Origin: a bacterium
GTDB lineage: Bacteria; Bacillota; Bacilli; Lactobacillales; Streptococcaceae
DNA: 64,000 nucleotides
Direction of reading: 5' to 3'
NCBI GenBank assembly: GCA_905221095.1
Contig: CAJNBV010000003.1
Coordinates: forward strand, 62,001-126,000
In this document: piece after piece, positions 20,001-29,190 of the stretch
How the letters are laid out: each line of letters opens with the position of its first letter
How positions within the stretch are numbered: the first letter of the stretch is position 1
Translations under genes and position numbers: made by a program
Notes under the pieces: model-generated
Seen by the model: only the letters and a program-made list of their open reading frames with translations
What the model was told of the DNA's origin: nothing
The model's database searches: none

Positions 20001-22925
20001 AATGTCAAACAGTTTGGAGAAGTCGCTGGTGTAGTAGGTTACTTATGGGATAGACACTCAAATGATGAAAAACATGCTGGTAAATTGACCAATGTTCTCA
20101 GCGATGTCAATGTAACCAACGGGAATGCTATCACCGCTTACCACTATAACAATATGAAGGTGACAGCTACATTCAGCAATAAAGCCAATAGAGTTATCAA
20201 AGTTGCCTTGGAAAATGATGAAGTTGTCAGCAAGGAATCATTTGAAGAAAGAGGAATGATGCTAGATGCTTCTCAAGTGGCAAGCAAGAAAGCAGAAATC
20301 AATCCTCTAACCCTACCAACAGTGGAACCTCTTTCAACAAGTGGCAATAAAAAAAGTGATTTTTCTAAGACGGAAAATTATCAAGATAAACGGGCCTTAG
20401 CCTATAAGAACATTGAAAAATTATTACCTTTCTATAATAAGGAAACCATCGTAAAATATGGAAATCTAGTGAATGAGAACAGTTTGTTATTTAAAAAAGA
20501 ACTTTTATCTGCTGTCATGATGAAGGATGACCAGGTAGTCACAGATATTGTTTCCAATAAACAGACTGCAAACAAACTCTTGCTTCACTATAATGATCAT
20601 TCATCTGAGAAATTAGATCTCAAGTATCAGGATGATTTTGCCAATCTAGCAGAATATAACATAGCAGATACGGGCCTTCTCTACACCCCAAACCAATTCT
20701 TGTATAACCAAACCTCTATCATCAATCAAATTTTACCTGAATTACAGCAAGTTTCCTATAATTCAGAATCTGTTAGAAAGACGCTCGGTATTTCTTCGGA
20801 AGTCAAGAAGACTGAGCTTTATCTAGAAGACCAGTTTGCTAAAACGAAGAATCATCTAGAAGAAAGTCTAAAAAAACTATTGTCTGCGGATGCTGCTCTA
20901 GCGGGAGACAATCAAGTAACGACGGGTTATATTGTAGATAAAATCAAGCGTAACAAGGAAGCCTTGCTACTTGGTATGAGCTACCTAGAACGCTGGTATA
21001 ACTTTAGTTATGATAAAGTGAGTGCAAAAGACCTTGTAATGTACCATTTAGATTTCTTTGGCAAAGGAAATGCTTCTCCGTTAGATACCTTGATTGAGTT
21101 AGGTAAATCAGGATTTAATAATCTTCTTGCCAAGAACAACGTTGATACTTATGCTATTAGTTTAGCTAGTCATCACGGAACGAAAGATTTGTTTAGCACG
21201 CTTGAAAATTACCGAAAAGTCTTTCTACCAAACACAAGCAATAATGAATGGTTTAGATCTCAGACAAAAGCCTTAATCGTTGAAGAAAAATCTAATATTC
21301 CAGAAGTGAGGGCTAACCAGGAAAAAGCTGGTAGCAAGTACTCTATCGGTGTCTATGATCGAATCACTAGCGACAGCTGGAAATACCGTAACATGGTACT
21401 GCCTCTACTAACCTTGCCAGAAAGATCAGTATTTGTCATTTCAACTATCTCTAGCCTAGGATTTGGTGCTTATGATCGTTACCGTAATAGCGAACACCAA
21501 GCAAATGGTGATCTAAATAACTTTGTTGAAAAGAGTGCTCACGAAACTGCCGAACGTCAACGCGATCATTATGATTATTGGTATCGTATTCTAGATGAAA
21601 AAGGGCGTGAGAAGCTTTACCGAAATATCTTGCTTTATGATGCCTATAAATTTGGAACTGATAATACTGAAGGAAAGGCTACAGAAGTAGCAGATTTTGA
21701 TAGTCCAAATCCTGCAATGAAACATTTCTTTGGTCCTGTTGGAAATAAAGTTGGTCATAATGGACACGGTGCTTATGCTACCGGTGACGCCGTTTATTAT
21801 ATGGGTTATCGTATGTTAGATAAGGATGGAGCTATTACTTATACTCATGAGATGACGCACGATTCAGATCAGGACATCTACCTTGGTGGCTATGGTCGAA
21901 GAAGTGGCTTGGGACCAGAGTTCTTTGCCAAAGGCTTATTGCAAGCACCAGACCATCCAAATGACGCAACCATCACCATCAACTCGATCTTGAAACATTT
22001 AAAATCGGATAGTAAAGAAGGAGAACGATTACAAATACTCGATCCAACTACGAGATTTAATAGTGCAGATGATTTGAAGCAATATGTCCACAATATGTTT
22101 GATGTTGTCTATATGTTGGAATATCTTGAAGGACAATCAATCATTCAACATTTATCTAATGCAGAGAAAATGACTACACTGAGAAAAATTGAGAATGTAT
22201 TCGTCAAGGATCCTGATGGAAATAAGGTCTATGCAACAAATGTTGTCAGAGATCTAACAATAGAAGAAGCTGAAAGACTACATTCATTCAATGATTTGAT
22301 TGATAATAATATTATTTCGTCTAGAGAATATGCGTCAGGCAAATACGAAAGAAATGGCTACTTCACTATTAAATTATTTGCGCCGATTTATGCAGCATTA
22401 AGTAATGATGACGGAACTCCGGGTGACTTGATGGGACGTCGTATGGCCTATGAACTATTGGCTGCTAAAGGCTTTAAAGATGGTATGGTGCCATATATTT
22501 CAAATCAATTTGAACCCGATGCTAGGGCAAATAATAAAACGATTACCTCATATGGTAAGACCAAAGGATTAGTAACAGATACATTAGTACTTCAAAAATT
22601 ATTTAATGGACAATACCACACTTGGAGTGATTTTAAAAAGGCTATGTATGCAGAGCGTCAAACTAAGTTCAATAGATTGAACAAAGTTACCTTTAAGGAT
22701 ACAAGTAAATCGTGGACAAGCTTTGCAACCAAAACCACAAGCAATATAGATGAGTTACAGAAACTAATGAATGAAGCTGTCCGTCAGGATGCAGAAGGTA
22801 CTCATTGGGATAACTATAATCCAGAGACTGACAGTGCGGTTCATAAGTTGAAGAGAGCAATCTTTAAAGCTTATCTTGACCAAACCGATGATTTTAGAAG
22901 TTCAATTTTTGAGAATAAAAAATAG
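17082..22925 (+). CDS. iga: IgA1 protease, zinc metallopeptidase M26 (ZmpA)
   Basis: A 1947-residue cell-surface protease that cuts the hinge of human IgA1. A YSIRK-like signal peptide (RFSFRKLSVGLVSATI, residues 11-26) is followed by an N-terminal LPNTG anchor motif at 96-100 and two hydrophobic segments (about 106-122 and 133-152). This inverted anchor layout is characteristic of streptococcal Zmp proteins. A G5-like domain spans about 323-392, a repeat tract about 420-640, and GLUG-type M26 N-terminal repeats about 780-1010. The zinc site is H1589-E-M-T-H1593 with the third ligand E1613, 20 residues after the second His, as in the family. The linker differs in repeat content from the reference pneumococcal enzyme as I recall it. 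A second protease gene follows 41 bases downstream. Confidence 0.96.
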   Translation: MEKYHGEKQERFSFRKLSVGLVSATISSLFFMSVLASSSVDAQETKGVHYKYVTDSELSSEEKKQLVYDIPTYVENDDETYYLVYKLNSQNQLGELPNTGSKNDMQALVAGASLAALGILVFAVSKKKVKNKTVLHLVLIAGIGNGVLVSAHALENNLLLNYNTDYELTSGEKLPLPKAISGYTYIGYIKEGKTTSESKVNNQEKSVATPTKQQKVEYSVTPNFVEHPSTVQATQEQTPVSSTKPTEVQVVEKPLSTELTNPRKEEKKSSDSKAQLAEHKNLETKKDEKVSPKEKTGVNTLNPQDEVLSGQLNKPELLYRDETIETKIDFQEEIQENPDLAEGTIRVKQEGKLGKKVEVIRIFSVNKEEVSREIVSTSMTAPVTRIVEKGTKKAQVIKEQPETVTEHKDLQAGSIVKPAVQPELPEAVVSDKGVPEVQPELPEAVVTDKGEPEQVATLPEYTGVQAGAIVEPEKVEPQYGGITSGAIVEPEKVSSPKEYTGVQAGAIVEPEQVEPPKEYTGVQAGAVVEPEQVAPLPEYTGVQAGAIVEPEQVAPLPEYTGVQAGAVVEPDQIAPQPEYTGVKAGAIVEPEKVEPPKEYTGVQAGAIVEPEQVAPLPEYTGVQAGAIVEPEQVDPLPEYKGNIEQLKPETPIAKPKETDPEKTLELRNVSDIELYSHQTNGTYKQHVSLNQIPSNLDTYFVKVKSSTLKDVYLPVKSIYEELKDGRTFYKITAGVDKLQQEIDNKYVDNFSFYLAKKTTEETTNFTSFGNLVHAINQNLGGTYYLSASLNANEVELDPDAKSYITGTFTGRLIGEKDGKNYAIYNLKKPLFNNLSNATVEKLSLKNVAISGKNDIGSLANEATNGTKINQVHVDGILAGERGIGGLLAKAEQSSISDSSFKGRIINTYETTAPYNIGGLVGHLTGKNASIAKSKATIAISSNANQSDQTVGGLVGLVDNDAHIRNSYAEGDINNVKQFGEVAGVVGYLWDRHSNDEKHAGKLTNVLSDVNVTNGNAITAYHYNNMKVTATFSNKANRVIKVALENDEVVSKESFEERGMMLDASQVASKKAEINPLTLPTVEPLSTSGNKKSDFSKTENYQDKRALAYKNIEKLLPFYNKETIVKYGNLVNENSLLFKKELLSAVMMKDDQVVTDIVSNKQTANKLLLHYNDHSSEKLDLKYQDDFANLAEYNIADTGLLYTPNQFLYNQTSIINQILPELQQVSYNSESVRKTLGISSEVKKTELYLEDQFAKTKNHLEESLKKLLSADAALAGDNQVTTGYIVDKIKRNKEALLLGMSYLERWYNFSYDKVSAKDLVMYHLDFFGKGNASPLDTLIELGKSGFNNLLAKNNVDTYAISLASHHGTKDLFSTLENYRKVFLPNTSNNEWFRSQTKALIVEEKSNIPEVRANQEKAGSKYSIGVYDRITSDSWKYRNMVLPLLTLPERSVFVISTISSLGFGAYDRYRNSEHQANGDLNNFVEKSAHETAERQRDHYDYWYRILDEKGREKLYRNILLYDAYKFGTDNTEGKATEVADFDSPNPAMKHFFGPVGNKVGHNGHGAYATGDAVYYMGYRMLDKDGAITYTHEMTHDSDQDIYLGGYGRRSGLGPEFFAKGLLQAPDHPNDATITINSILKHLKSDSKEGERLQILDPTTRFNSADDLKQYVHNMFDVVYMLEYLEGQSIIQHLSNAEKMTTLRKIENVFVKDPDGNKVYATNVVRDLTIEEAERLHSFNDLIDNNIISSREYASGKYERNGYFTIKLFAPIYAALSNDDGTPGDLMGRRMAYELLAAKGFKDGMVPYISNQFEPDARANNKTITSYGKTKGLVTDTLVLQKLFNGQYHTWSDFKKAMYAERQTKFNRLNKVTFKDTSKSWTSFATKTTSNIDELQKLMNEAVRQDAEGTHWDNYNPETDSAVHKLKRAIFKAYLDQTDDFRSSIFENKK
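18339..18440 (+). repeat. Two copies of a 17-residue repeat in iga
   Basis: Two tandem 51-base units encode VQPELPEAVV(S/T)DKG(V/E)PE. The same unit is amplified nine times in the next gene (23528-23986). Confidence 0.85.
18450..18995 (+). repeat. Nine tandem 60-base units in iga (20-residue repeat)
   Basis: In-frame units of 20 residues with consensus PEYTGVQAGAIVEPEQVAPL. The second copy (QYGGITSGAIVEPEKVSSP) is diverged, and the others differ at a few positions (Q/K, A/E, L/P). The tract sits between the G5-like domain and the M26 domains, as a proline-rich stalk. Confidence 0.9.
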
Positions 22926-22966
22926 TTTTTACTGTTAGGAAATAAAATTAAAGAAGGTGATTACGC

Positions 22967-25900
22967 TTGTCATTATTAAAAAAAGATAAATTTTCCATTC
23001 GGAAAATAAAAGGTATTGTTGGTTCAGTATTTCTTGGGAGTCTTTTATTTGCACCCTCAGTTGTGGGGGCATCCACATATCACTACTTAGATTATGCTAA
23101 TTTGACGCAAAATGAACGTGCTCACCTGAAATCAGGTACTCCTGATGAATCAAAAGAGTCATATGCCTTGGTTTATGAGAAAGATGCACTACCAAACACA
23201 GGAAGTTCTCAATCTATTATGACTGTATTTGGTTTATTGACCATCGGTAGTCTTGTTGTAGTTATTACAAAAGATAAGAGAAATAAAAAAATAGCTACAT
23301 TTTTGATTGTAGGGGCGACAGGTTTAGTTACACTATCAACTGCTTCAGCACTTAATTTGAATACTAACATTCATGAGTCTGGTCGTGATGGTGTGTTGCA
23401 AATTTCTGGTTACAGATATGTTGGTTACTTGGAGCTTGACGATAGAACTGTTTCGTCGATTTCTCCGGCATCAACTGTTTCGCCAGTTGAGCAACCCAAA
23501 GTTGTAACAGAGAAAGGGGAAACCGAAGTTCAACCGACATTACCTGAAGCGGTTGTGACCGATAAAGGGGAACTGGTAGTTCAACCAGCGTTGCCGGAAG
23601 CTGTTGTAACTGAAAAAGGGAAACCGGTAGTGCAGCCAGCATTACCTGAAGCTGTCATGACTGATAAAGGAGAACCTGAAGTTCAACCAGCATTACCTGA
23701 AGCTGTTGTGACTGATAAAGGAGAACCTGAAGTTCAACCAGCATTACCTGAAGCTGTTGTAACTGATAAAGGGGAACCTGAAGTTCAACCGACATTACCT
23801 GAAGCTGTTGTAACTGATAAAGGGGAACCTGAAGTTCAACCGACATTACCTGAAGCGGTTGTGACTGATAAAGGGGAACCTGAAGTTCAACCGACATTAC
23901 CTGAAGCTGTTGTGACTGATAAAGGGGAACCTGAAGTTCAACCGGCATTACCTGAAGCTGTTGTGACTGATAAAGGGGAACCTGAAGTTCATGAAAAACC
24001 AGCATACACTGAACCGGTAGGCACAGTTCCAGAAGAAGCACCCAAGTCCGAGAAGTCAGAATACACGGAACCTGTAGGTACAACAGGAGTAGATGAAAAT
24101 GGAAACTTGATTGAGCCACCTGTTATCGACATTCCAGAGTATACTGAACCAATATCTACAGTTTCAGAAGTTGCACCAGAAAGAGAAGAGCTGCCTTCTT
24201 TACACACTGACATTCGGACAGAGACTATTCCTAAAACAACTATAGAAGAATCTGATCCTACCAAATTTATAGGCGATGATTCTGTTAAACAAATTGGTGA
24301 GGATGGCGAACGTCAAATTGTTACTAGCTATGAAGAGTTACATGGCAAAAAAATCAGTGACCCAGTTGAAACCGTAACTGTTTTGAAAGAAATGAAGCCT
24401 GAAATTCTTGTAAAAGGTACAAAAGAAAAGCCTAAAGAAAAAATGGCTCCTGTTTTGACTTTGGAACGAACAGATACAAATGTATTAGACCGCTCCGCAA
24501 ATCTTTCTTATCATTTAGTTAATGCAGATGGAGTCCAGATCAATAAAATTACTGCGACAATTAAAGATGGAAATGAAATTGTCAAAACAGTAGATTTAAC
24601 TTCAGAGCAGTTAAATAAGCAGGTAGAAGATTTAAAATTCTACAAGGACTATAAGATAGAAACCACTATGACCTATGATCGTGGTAAAGGAGAAGAGACT
24701 GCAACATTAGAAGAGAAACCACTTCGCTTGGATTTGAAAAAAGTTGAGTTGAAAAACATTGCCTCAACAAATTTAGTGAAGGTGAATGATGATGGTACTG
24801 AAACACCTAGTGATTTCATGAACGAAAAACCTTCTGATGAAGATGTTAAAAAAATGTATTTAAAAATTACTAGTCGCGATAACAAAGTAACACGTTTAGC
24901 GGTTAATAAGATTGAGTTGGTGACTGAAAAAGAAAAAGAACTTTATAAAATTACAGCAACTGCTCAAGATTTGATTCAACATGTCGACCCATCTAAGACT
25001 AGAAATGAATACATTCATTACATTGAAAAACCTCGTCCTAAGGTTGATAATGTTTACTATAATTTTAAAGATTTAGTAGATGCTATGAATACTGATAAAA
25101 ATGGCACATTCAAACTTGGTGCAGATTTGAATGCAGAAAATGTACCAACACCTAATAAAGAATATGTAACAGGAACATTTAGAGGTACATTGACCAGTGT
25201 AGAAGGAAAACAGTATTCAATTCATAACATGAAACGTCAATTATTTGGTGGTATCGAAGGTGGCTCAGTAAAAAATATTAACTTAGCAAACGTTAATATC
25301 AATATGCCTTGGATTAATGATATTTCAGCACTTGCTAAGACTGTTAAAAATGCGACTGTTGAGAATATCAAGGTTACTGGTAGCATTCTTGGAAACAATA
25401 GTATTGCTGGTATTGTTAATAAGATTGATCGTGGTGGTCTGTTAAGAAATGTGGCATTTATCGGTAAATTACAGGCTGTTGGTGATCGTGATTGGAATTT
25501 AGCTGGTATTGCTGGTGAAATTTGGAAAGGTAACTTAGATAGAGCATATGCTGATGTAAAAATCACAGGTAAACGAGCTAGAGCTGCTGGACTTGTTGTA
25601 AAATCTGATAATGGTATGGACAATTTCACTGTAGGAAAAGAGGGGTCTGTTCGTCATTCAGTTGCTAAAGGTACAATTGACATTGATAATCCAGTTGATG
25701 TTGGTGGATTTATCAGTTCTAACTGGGTATTAGGGCAAATTGAAGATAACGTATCAATGGTGAAAGTTTCTAAAGGTGAGATCTTCTATGGTTCAAGAAA
25801 TATTGATGAAGAAGACGGTTATTTCTCAGGTAATAGACTTGAAAATGATTTCGTTGTTCGTGATATGAGTACAGGAGCCTCTTCATATCAACGTTCTAAA

Positions 25901-28507
25901 CGTGTTAAAGAAATTAGTTTAGAAGAAGCTAATAAGAAAATTAAAGGGTACAATATAACAGCTAGTGGATTTGAAATTAGTACTCTTCCTGAAGATACGC
26001 TTAACCGTACAACACCAAAATCAGAGGAATACAAATCAACGCAAGATTACAAATCCGAACGTGATTTAGCTTATCGTAATATTGAGAAACTTCAACCATT
26101 TTATAACAAAGAATGGATTGTCAACCAAGGTAACAAACTTGCAGAAGATTCAAACTTAGCTAAGAAAGAAGTCCTTTCTGTTACGGGGATGAAGAATGGT
26201 CAATTCGTGACCGATTTATCGGATATCGATAAAATAATGATTCACTATGCAGATGGCACTAAAGAAGAAATGGGGGTCACACTCAAGGATTCTAAAGTCC
26301 AACAAGTGCGTGAATATAGCGTATCTGGTCTTGGTGATGTTGTCTATACACCAAATATGGTTGTTAAAAATCGAGACAAACTGATTGCAGATGTGAAAGA
26401 GAAGTTAGCTTCAGTCACATACGATTCGCAAGATGTTCGTAAAATTATTGGAAATCCAGCTGATTTGTATCTAGAAGAAAGTTTTAATAATGTCAAAGAC
26501 AATCTTGATAAATTTGTGAAAGCTTTAGTCGAAAATGAAGATCATCAATTGAATAGTGATGAAGCTGCGATGAAAGCACTTGTGAAGAAAGTTGACGATA
26601 ATAAAGCGAAAATTATGATGGCTTTATCTTACTTGAACCGTTACTATAACATTAAGTATACTGACAACAGTATGAGTATCAAAGACATTATGATATTTAA
26701 ACCTGACTTCTACGGTAAAACTCCAAGTGTGTTAGATCGCTTGATTAACATCGGGTCTAGCGAGAAGAACTTAAAGGGGGACCGAACTCAGGACGCTTAT
26801 CGTGAAATCATTGCAGGTAATACTGGTAAAGGTAATTTGCGTAACTTCTTAGAATACAACATGCGTTTATTTACAGAGGATAAAGACATTAATGATTGGT
26901 TTATCCACTCAGCTAAGAATGTTTATGTTTCAGAACCTAAAACTACAAATCCTGACTTTGTCAATAAACGTCATAGAGTCTTTGATGGGCTAGATAACGG
27001 TGTTCATGGACGTATGATTTTACCACTTCTAACGCTTAAAGATGCTCATATGTTTCTAATTTCAACATATAACACGATGGCATACAGTTCATTTGAGAAA
27101 TATGGTAAGTTAACAGAAGAATCTCGAAACGAATTTAAGAAAGAAATTGATAAAGTTGCTAAGGGACAACAAACTTACCTGGACTTCTGGTCACGTTTAG
27201 CATTACCTACTGTTCGTGATAGACTTCTTAAGAGTCAAAATATGGTACCGACACCAGTTTGGGATAATCAGACCTACAATGGTTCTCCTGTAGGTCGTCG
27301 AGGATTTGACAGTAAAGGTAACCCTGTAGCCCCAATTCGTGAATTATATGGTCCAACATGGAGACACCATGATAGAGACTGGCGTATGGGCGCTATGGCC
27401 TCAATATTCCCTAATCCAAATAATGATGACAAGGTCTTGTTTATGGTGACGGATATGATTAGTCCGTTTGGTATTTCAGCCTTTACTCACGAAACAACGC
27501 ACGTAAATGATAGAATGCTTTACTTCGGTGGTCATAGACACCGCCAAGGTACCGACGTTGAAGCCTATGCTCAAGGTATGTTGCAAACACCGGATAAATC
27601 TACAAGTAACGGTGAATATGGCGCTCTAGGTCTTAACATGGCCTATCATCGTGAAAATGATGGTGACCAATGGTACAACCCAGATCCTGACAAATTAAAG
27701 ACACGTGATGACATTGACCGCTACATGAGAAACTACAATGAAGCTATGATGTTGCTTGATCATGTAGAAGCTGATGCTGTACTTCCTAAAATTAAAGGAG
27801 ATAATAGTAAGTGGTTCAAGAAGATTGACAAAGAAATGCGCTCTAAGATTCAGTACAATGATCTTTTAGGTCCAAACCAATGGGATAGTGTCCGTGATTT
27901 GAAAGATGAAGAAAAGGTAATGACTTTATCTAGCGTCAATGATTTAGTGGATAATAACTTCATGACAAAACATGGAAATCCAGGCAACGGACGTTATAGA
28001 CCAGAAGATTTTACACCAAACTCAGCTTACGTAAATGTCAATATGATGGCTGGTATTTATGGTGGTAATACAAGCAAAGGTGCTCCTGGTTCATTATCAT
28101 TTAAACACAATGCTTTTCGTATGTGGGGTTACTTTGGATATGCAAATGGATTCATTGGATATGTCTCTAGCAAATATCAAGATGAAGCTAATAGACAAAA
28201 TAATAGCTTGTTAGGAGATGATTTTATCATCAAGAAAGTATCTGGAGACAAGTTCAAGACACTTGAAGAGTGGAAGAGACATTGGTACGAGGAGGTTCTT
28301 GCTAAAGCTAAGAAAGGCTTTGAAAGTATCGATATTGATGGCGCCCATATCAGTAACTATGATGAGTTAAGGCCTTTATTTGATAAAGCAGTCGAAGAAG
28401 ATTTGAAAAAAACAAATGACTTCTCTCATACTGTAGCTCTTAAATCTAAGGTATTCAAAGCCCTTCTTAAAAACACAGACGGTTTCTTTGATCCTTTGTT
28501 TAAATGA
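22967..28507 (+). CDS. Second M26 zinc metalloprotease, ZmpB/ZmpD type
   Basis: An 1846-residue paralogue of the IgA1 protease. The start must be TTG 22967: an in-frame TGA lies just upstream (22958-22960) and AAGGTGA gives the ribosome site. A YSIRK-like signal (KFSIRKIKGIVGSVFLGSLL) is followed by LPNTG at residues 75-79 and two hydrophobic segments. A nine-unit 17-residue repeat and YTEP(V/I)(G/S)T repeats make the stalk, then come a G5-like region and an M26 catalytic domain. The zinc site is H1508-E-T-T-H1512 with E1532. From memory, zmpD lies next to iga in some pneumococci, so ZmpD is the best guess; the substrate is unknown. The 41-base gap suggests co-transcription with iga. Confidence 0.93.
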   Translation: MSLLKKDKFSIRKIKGIVGSVFLGSLLFAPSVVGASTYHYLDYANLTQNERAHLKSGTPDESKESYALVYEKDALPNTGSSQSIMTVFGLLTIGSLVVVITKDKRNKKIATFLIVGATGLVTLSTASALNLNTNIHESGRDGVLQISGYRYVGYLELDDRTVSSISPASTVSPVEQPKVVTEKGETEVQPTLPEAVVTDKGELVVQPALPEAVVTEKGKPVVQPALPEAVMTDKGEPEVQPALPEAVVTDKGEPEVQPALPEAVVTDKGEPEVQPTLPEAVVTDKGEPEVQPTLPEAVVTDKGEPEVQPTLPEAVVTDKGEPEVQPALPEAVVTDKGEPEVHEKPAYTEPVGTVPEEAPKSEKSEYTEPVGTTGVDENGNLIEPPVIDIPEYTEPISTVSEVAPEREELPSLHTDIRTETIPKTTIEESDPTKFIGDDSVKQIGEDGERQIVTSYEELHGKKISDPVETVTVLKEMKPEILVKGTKEKPKEKMAPVLTLERTDTNVLDRSANLSYHLVNADGVQINKITATIKDGNEIVKTVDLTSEQLNKQVEDLKFYKDYKIETTMTYDRGKGEETATLEEKPLRLDLKKVELKNIASTNLVKVNDDGTETPSDFMNEKPSDEDVKKMYLKITSRDNKVTRLAVNKIELVTEKEKELYKITATAQDLIQHVDPSKTRNEYIHYIEKPRPKVDNVYYNFKDLVDAMNTDKNGTFKLGADLNAENVPTPNKEYVTGTFRGTLTSVEGKQYSIHNMKRQLFGGIEGGSVKNINLANVNINMPWINDISALAKTVKNATVENIKVTGSILGNNSIAGIVNKIDRGGLLRNVAFIGKLQAVGDRDWNLAGIAGEIWKGNLDRAYADVKITGKRARAAGLVVKSDNGMDNFTVGKEGSVRHSVAKGTIDIDNPVDVGGFISSNWVLGQIEDNVSMVKVSKGEIFYGSRNIDEEDGYFSGNRLENDFVVRDMSTGASSYQRSKRVKEISLEEANKKIKGYNITASGFEISTLPEDTLNRTTPKSEEYKSTQDYKSERDLAYRNIEKLQPFYNKEWIVNQGNKLAEDSNLAKKEVLSVTGMKNGQFVTDLSDIDKIMIHYADGTKEEMGVTLKDSKVQQVREYSVSGLGDVVYTPNMVVKNRDKLIADVKEKLASVTYDSQDVRKIIGNPADLYLEESFNNVKDNLDKFVKALVENEDHQLNSDEAAMKALVKKVDDNKAKIMMALSYLNRYYNIKYTDNSMSIKDIMIFKPDFYGKTPSVLDRLINIGSSEKNLKGDRTQDAYREIIAGNTGKGNLRNFLEYNMRLFTEDKDINDWFIHSAKNVYVSEPKTTNPDFVNKRHRVFDGLDNGVHGRMILPLLTLKDAHMFLISTYNTMAYSSFEKYGKLTEESRNEFKKEIDKVAKGQQTYLDFWSRLALPTVRDRLLKSQNMVPTPVWDNQTYNGSPVGRRGFDSKGNPVAPIRELYGPTWRHHDRDWRMGAMASIFPNPNNDDKVLFMVTDMISPFGISAFTHETTHVNDRMLYFGGHRHRQGTDVEAYAQGMLQTPDKSTSNGEYGALGLNMAYHRENDGDQWYNPDPDKLKTRDDIDRYMRNYNEAMMLLDHVEADAVLPKIKGDNSKWFKKIDKEMRSKIQYNDLLGPNQWDSVRDLKDEEKVMTLSSVNDLVDNNFMTKHGNPGNGRYRPEDFTPNSAYVNVNMMAGIYGGNTSKGAPGSLSFKHNAFRMWGYFGYANGFIGYVSSKYQDEANRQNNSLLGDDFIIKKVSGDKFKTLEEWKRHWYEEVLAKAKKGFESIDIDGAHISNYDELRPLFDKAVEEDLKKTNDFSHTVALKSKVFKALLKNTDGFFDPLFK
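23528..23986 (+). repeat. Nine tandem 51-base units in the second protease gene
   Basis: In-frame units of 17 residues with consensus VQPALPEAVVTDKGEPE. Copies 3-9 are nearly identical at DNA level, whereas copies 1-2 are more diverged. This suggests recent expansion at the 3' side of the tract. The same unit occurs twice in iga. Confidence 0.92.
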
Positions 28508-28560
28508 ATATAACAAATAGCTATTTAATATGATACTGGACAAAAACTAGCTTTAAAATA

Positions 28561-28622
28561 AAACCATACAGTGATAATTTCAGTTTTATACTCATTAAGC
28601 TGAAAGAAACATTGTGTGGTTT
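28561..28622 (+). terminator. Long imperfect hairpin ending the protease operon
   Basis: Two 23-base arms (AAACCATACAGTGATAATTTC... and its near complement ending GTGTGGTTT) flank a 16-base loop, and TTGTTTTAT follows. It lies 53 bases after the protease stop and probably terminates transcription. Confidence 0.7.
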
Positions 28623-28627
28623 TGTTT

Positions 28628-28779
28628 TATAGTCAATTGAAACACGAAGAGGACATGAGAACCTCGTAAAAAGTATTGCAACTTGGTAATATAAAAGATT
28701 GAAGTTAGAACAGTACGGTCTGGCTTCTAAAATATTATTAGAAATTGATTTGTTCATATTCTATTTCATTTCACTATAA
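28628..28779. repeat. Candidate degenerate MITE-like intergenic repeat
   Basis: The stretch begins TATAGTCAATTGAAAC and ends TTTCATTTCACTATA, imperfect inverted ends. The inner part (AGATTGAAGTTAGAACAGTA ... TTCTAAAATATTATTAGAAA) resembles a dispersed intergenic repeat that I remember from pneumococcal genomes. No gene is seen in 28508-28848. The identification rests on memory only. Confidence 0.35.
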
Positions 28780-28848
28780 AAAACTCTTGTTTATGATTTT
28801 TCATCTACAAGCAATTTGCAGTAGATAAAAAGACTGAGAGCTTACTTC

Positions 28849-29190
28849 TCAGTCTTGGATATATTGAAAGAGGTGATCGAGTTGGTTGAGGGAGTCGGTG
28901 CGTGAGTTGATAATTCTCAGGATATAGACTTCTTTTTCATGAATAAGGTAAAAGAATAGGTATTGTTTGGAGACAAGTATTCTGAGAGTGTTTCCTGGAT
29001 AGAGGGAGTATCCGATTTTATAATCAAAGTTAATACCGACCTCTGGTGAGAACATGAGTAGGTTGGCTGTTTGTCGTAGGCGAGTGATGACTTTCTTTGC
29101 TATATTTTCACTGAACTCTGTAGAGTAATAGTTAAAAATATCGTCTAAGTCTTGTCTAGCTTGTTCTGTAAAGCGTACTTTATAGTCCAT
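28849..29190 (-). CDS. RelE/ParE-family toxin
   Basis: A toxin of about 113 residues. It starts MDYKVRFTEQARQDLDDIFNY, the classic ParE/RelE opening, followed by the conserved core (FSPEVGINFDYKIG...LRILVSKQYLFFYLI) and a C-terminal EVYILRIINSRTD strand with the family's terminal Arg. Family members cleave ribosome-bound mRNA (RelE) or inhibit gyrase (ParE); sequence alone does not decide between them. The start at 29190 overlaps the antitoxin stop by 11 bases. A longer form from 29217 has a better-placed GAAGGA and cannot be excluded. It forms an operon with the antitoxin upstream. It is the first element of the accessory island after the protease genes. Confidence 0.87.
   Translation of the reverse strand: MDYKVRFTEQARQDLDDIFNYYSTEFSENIAKKVITRLRQTANLLMFSPEVGINFDYKIGYSLYPGNTLRILVSKQYLFFYLIHEKEVYILRIINSRTDSLNQLDHLFQYIQD

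Noticed and set aside
23528..23986. Regular direct repeats resembling a CRISPR array
   Set aside because: The units are contiguous with no variable spacers, keep the reading frame and encode a proline-rich protein stalk.
23655..24119. Long minus-strand open frame of 154 codons over the repeat tract
   Set aside because: It is a shadow of the 51-base repeats of the protease gene; the translation is low-complexity and it has no ribosome site.
28521..28757. 78-codon minus-strand frame after the second protease
   Set aside because: It reads through the terminator hairpin and the candidate miniature element and has no ribosome site.
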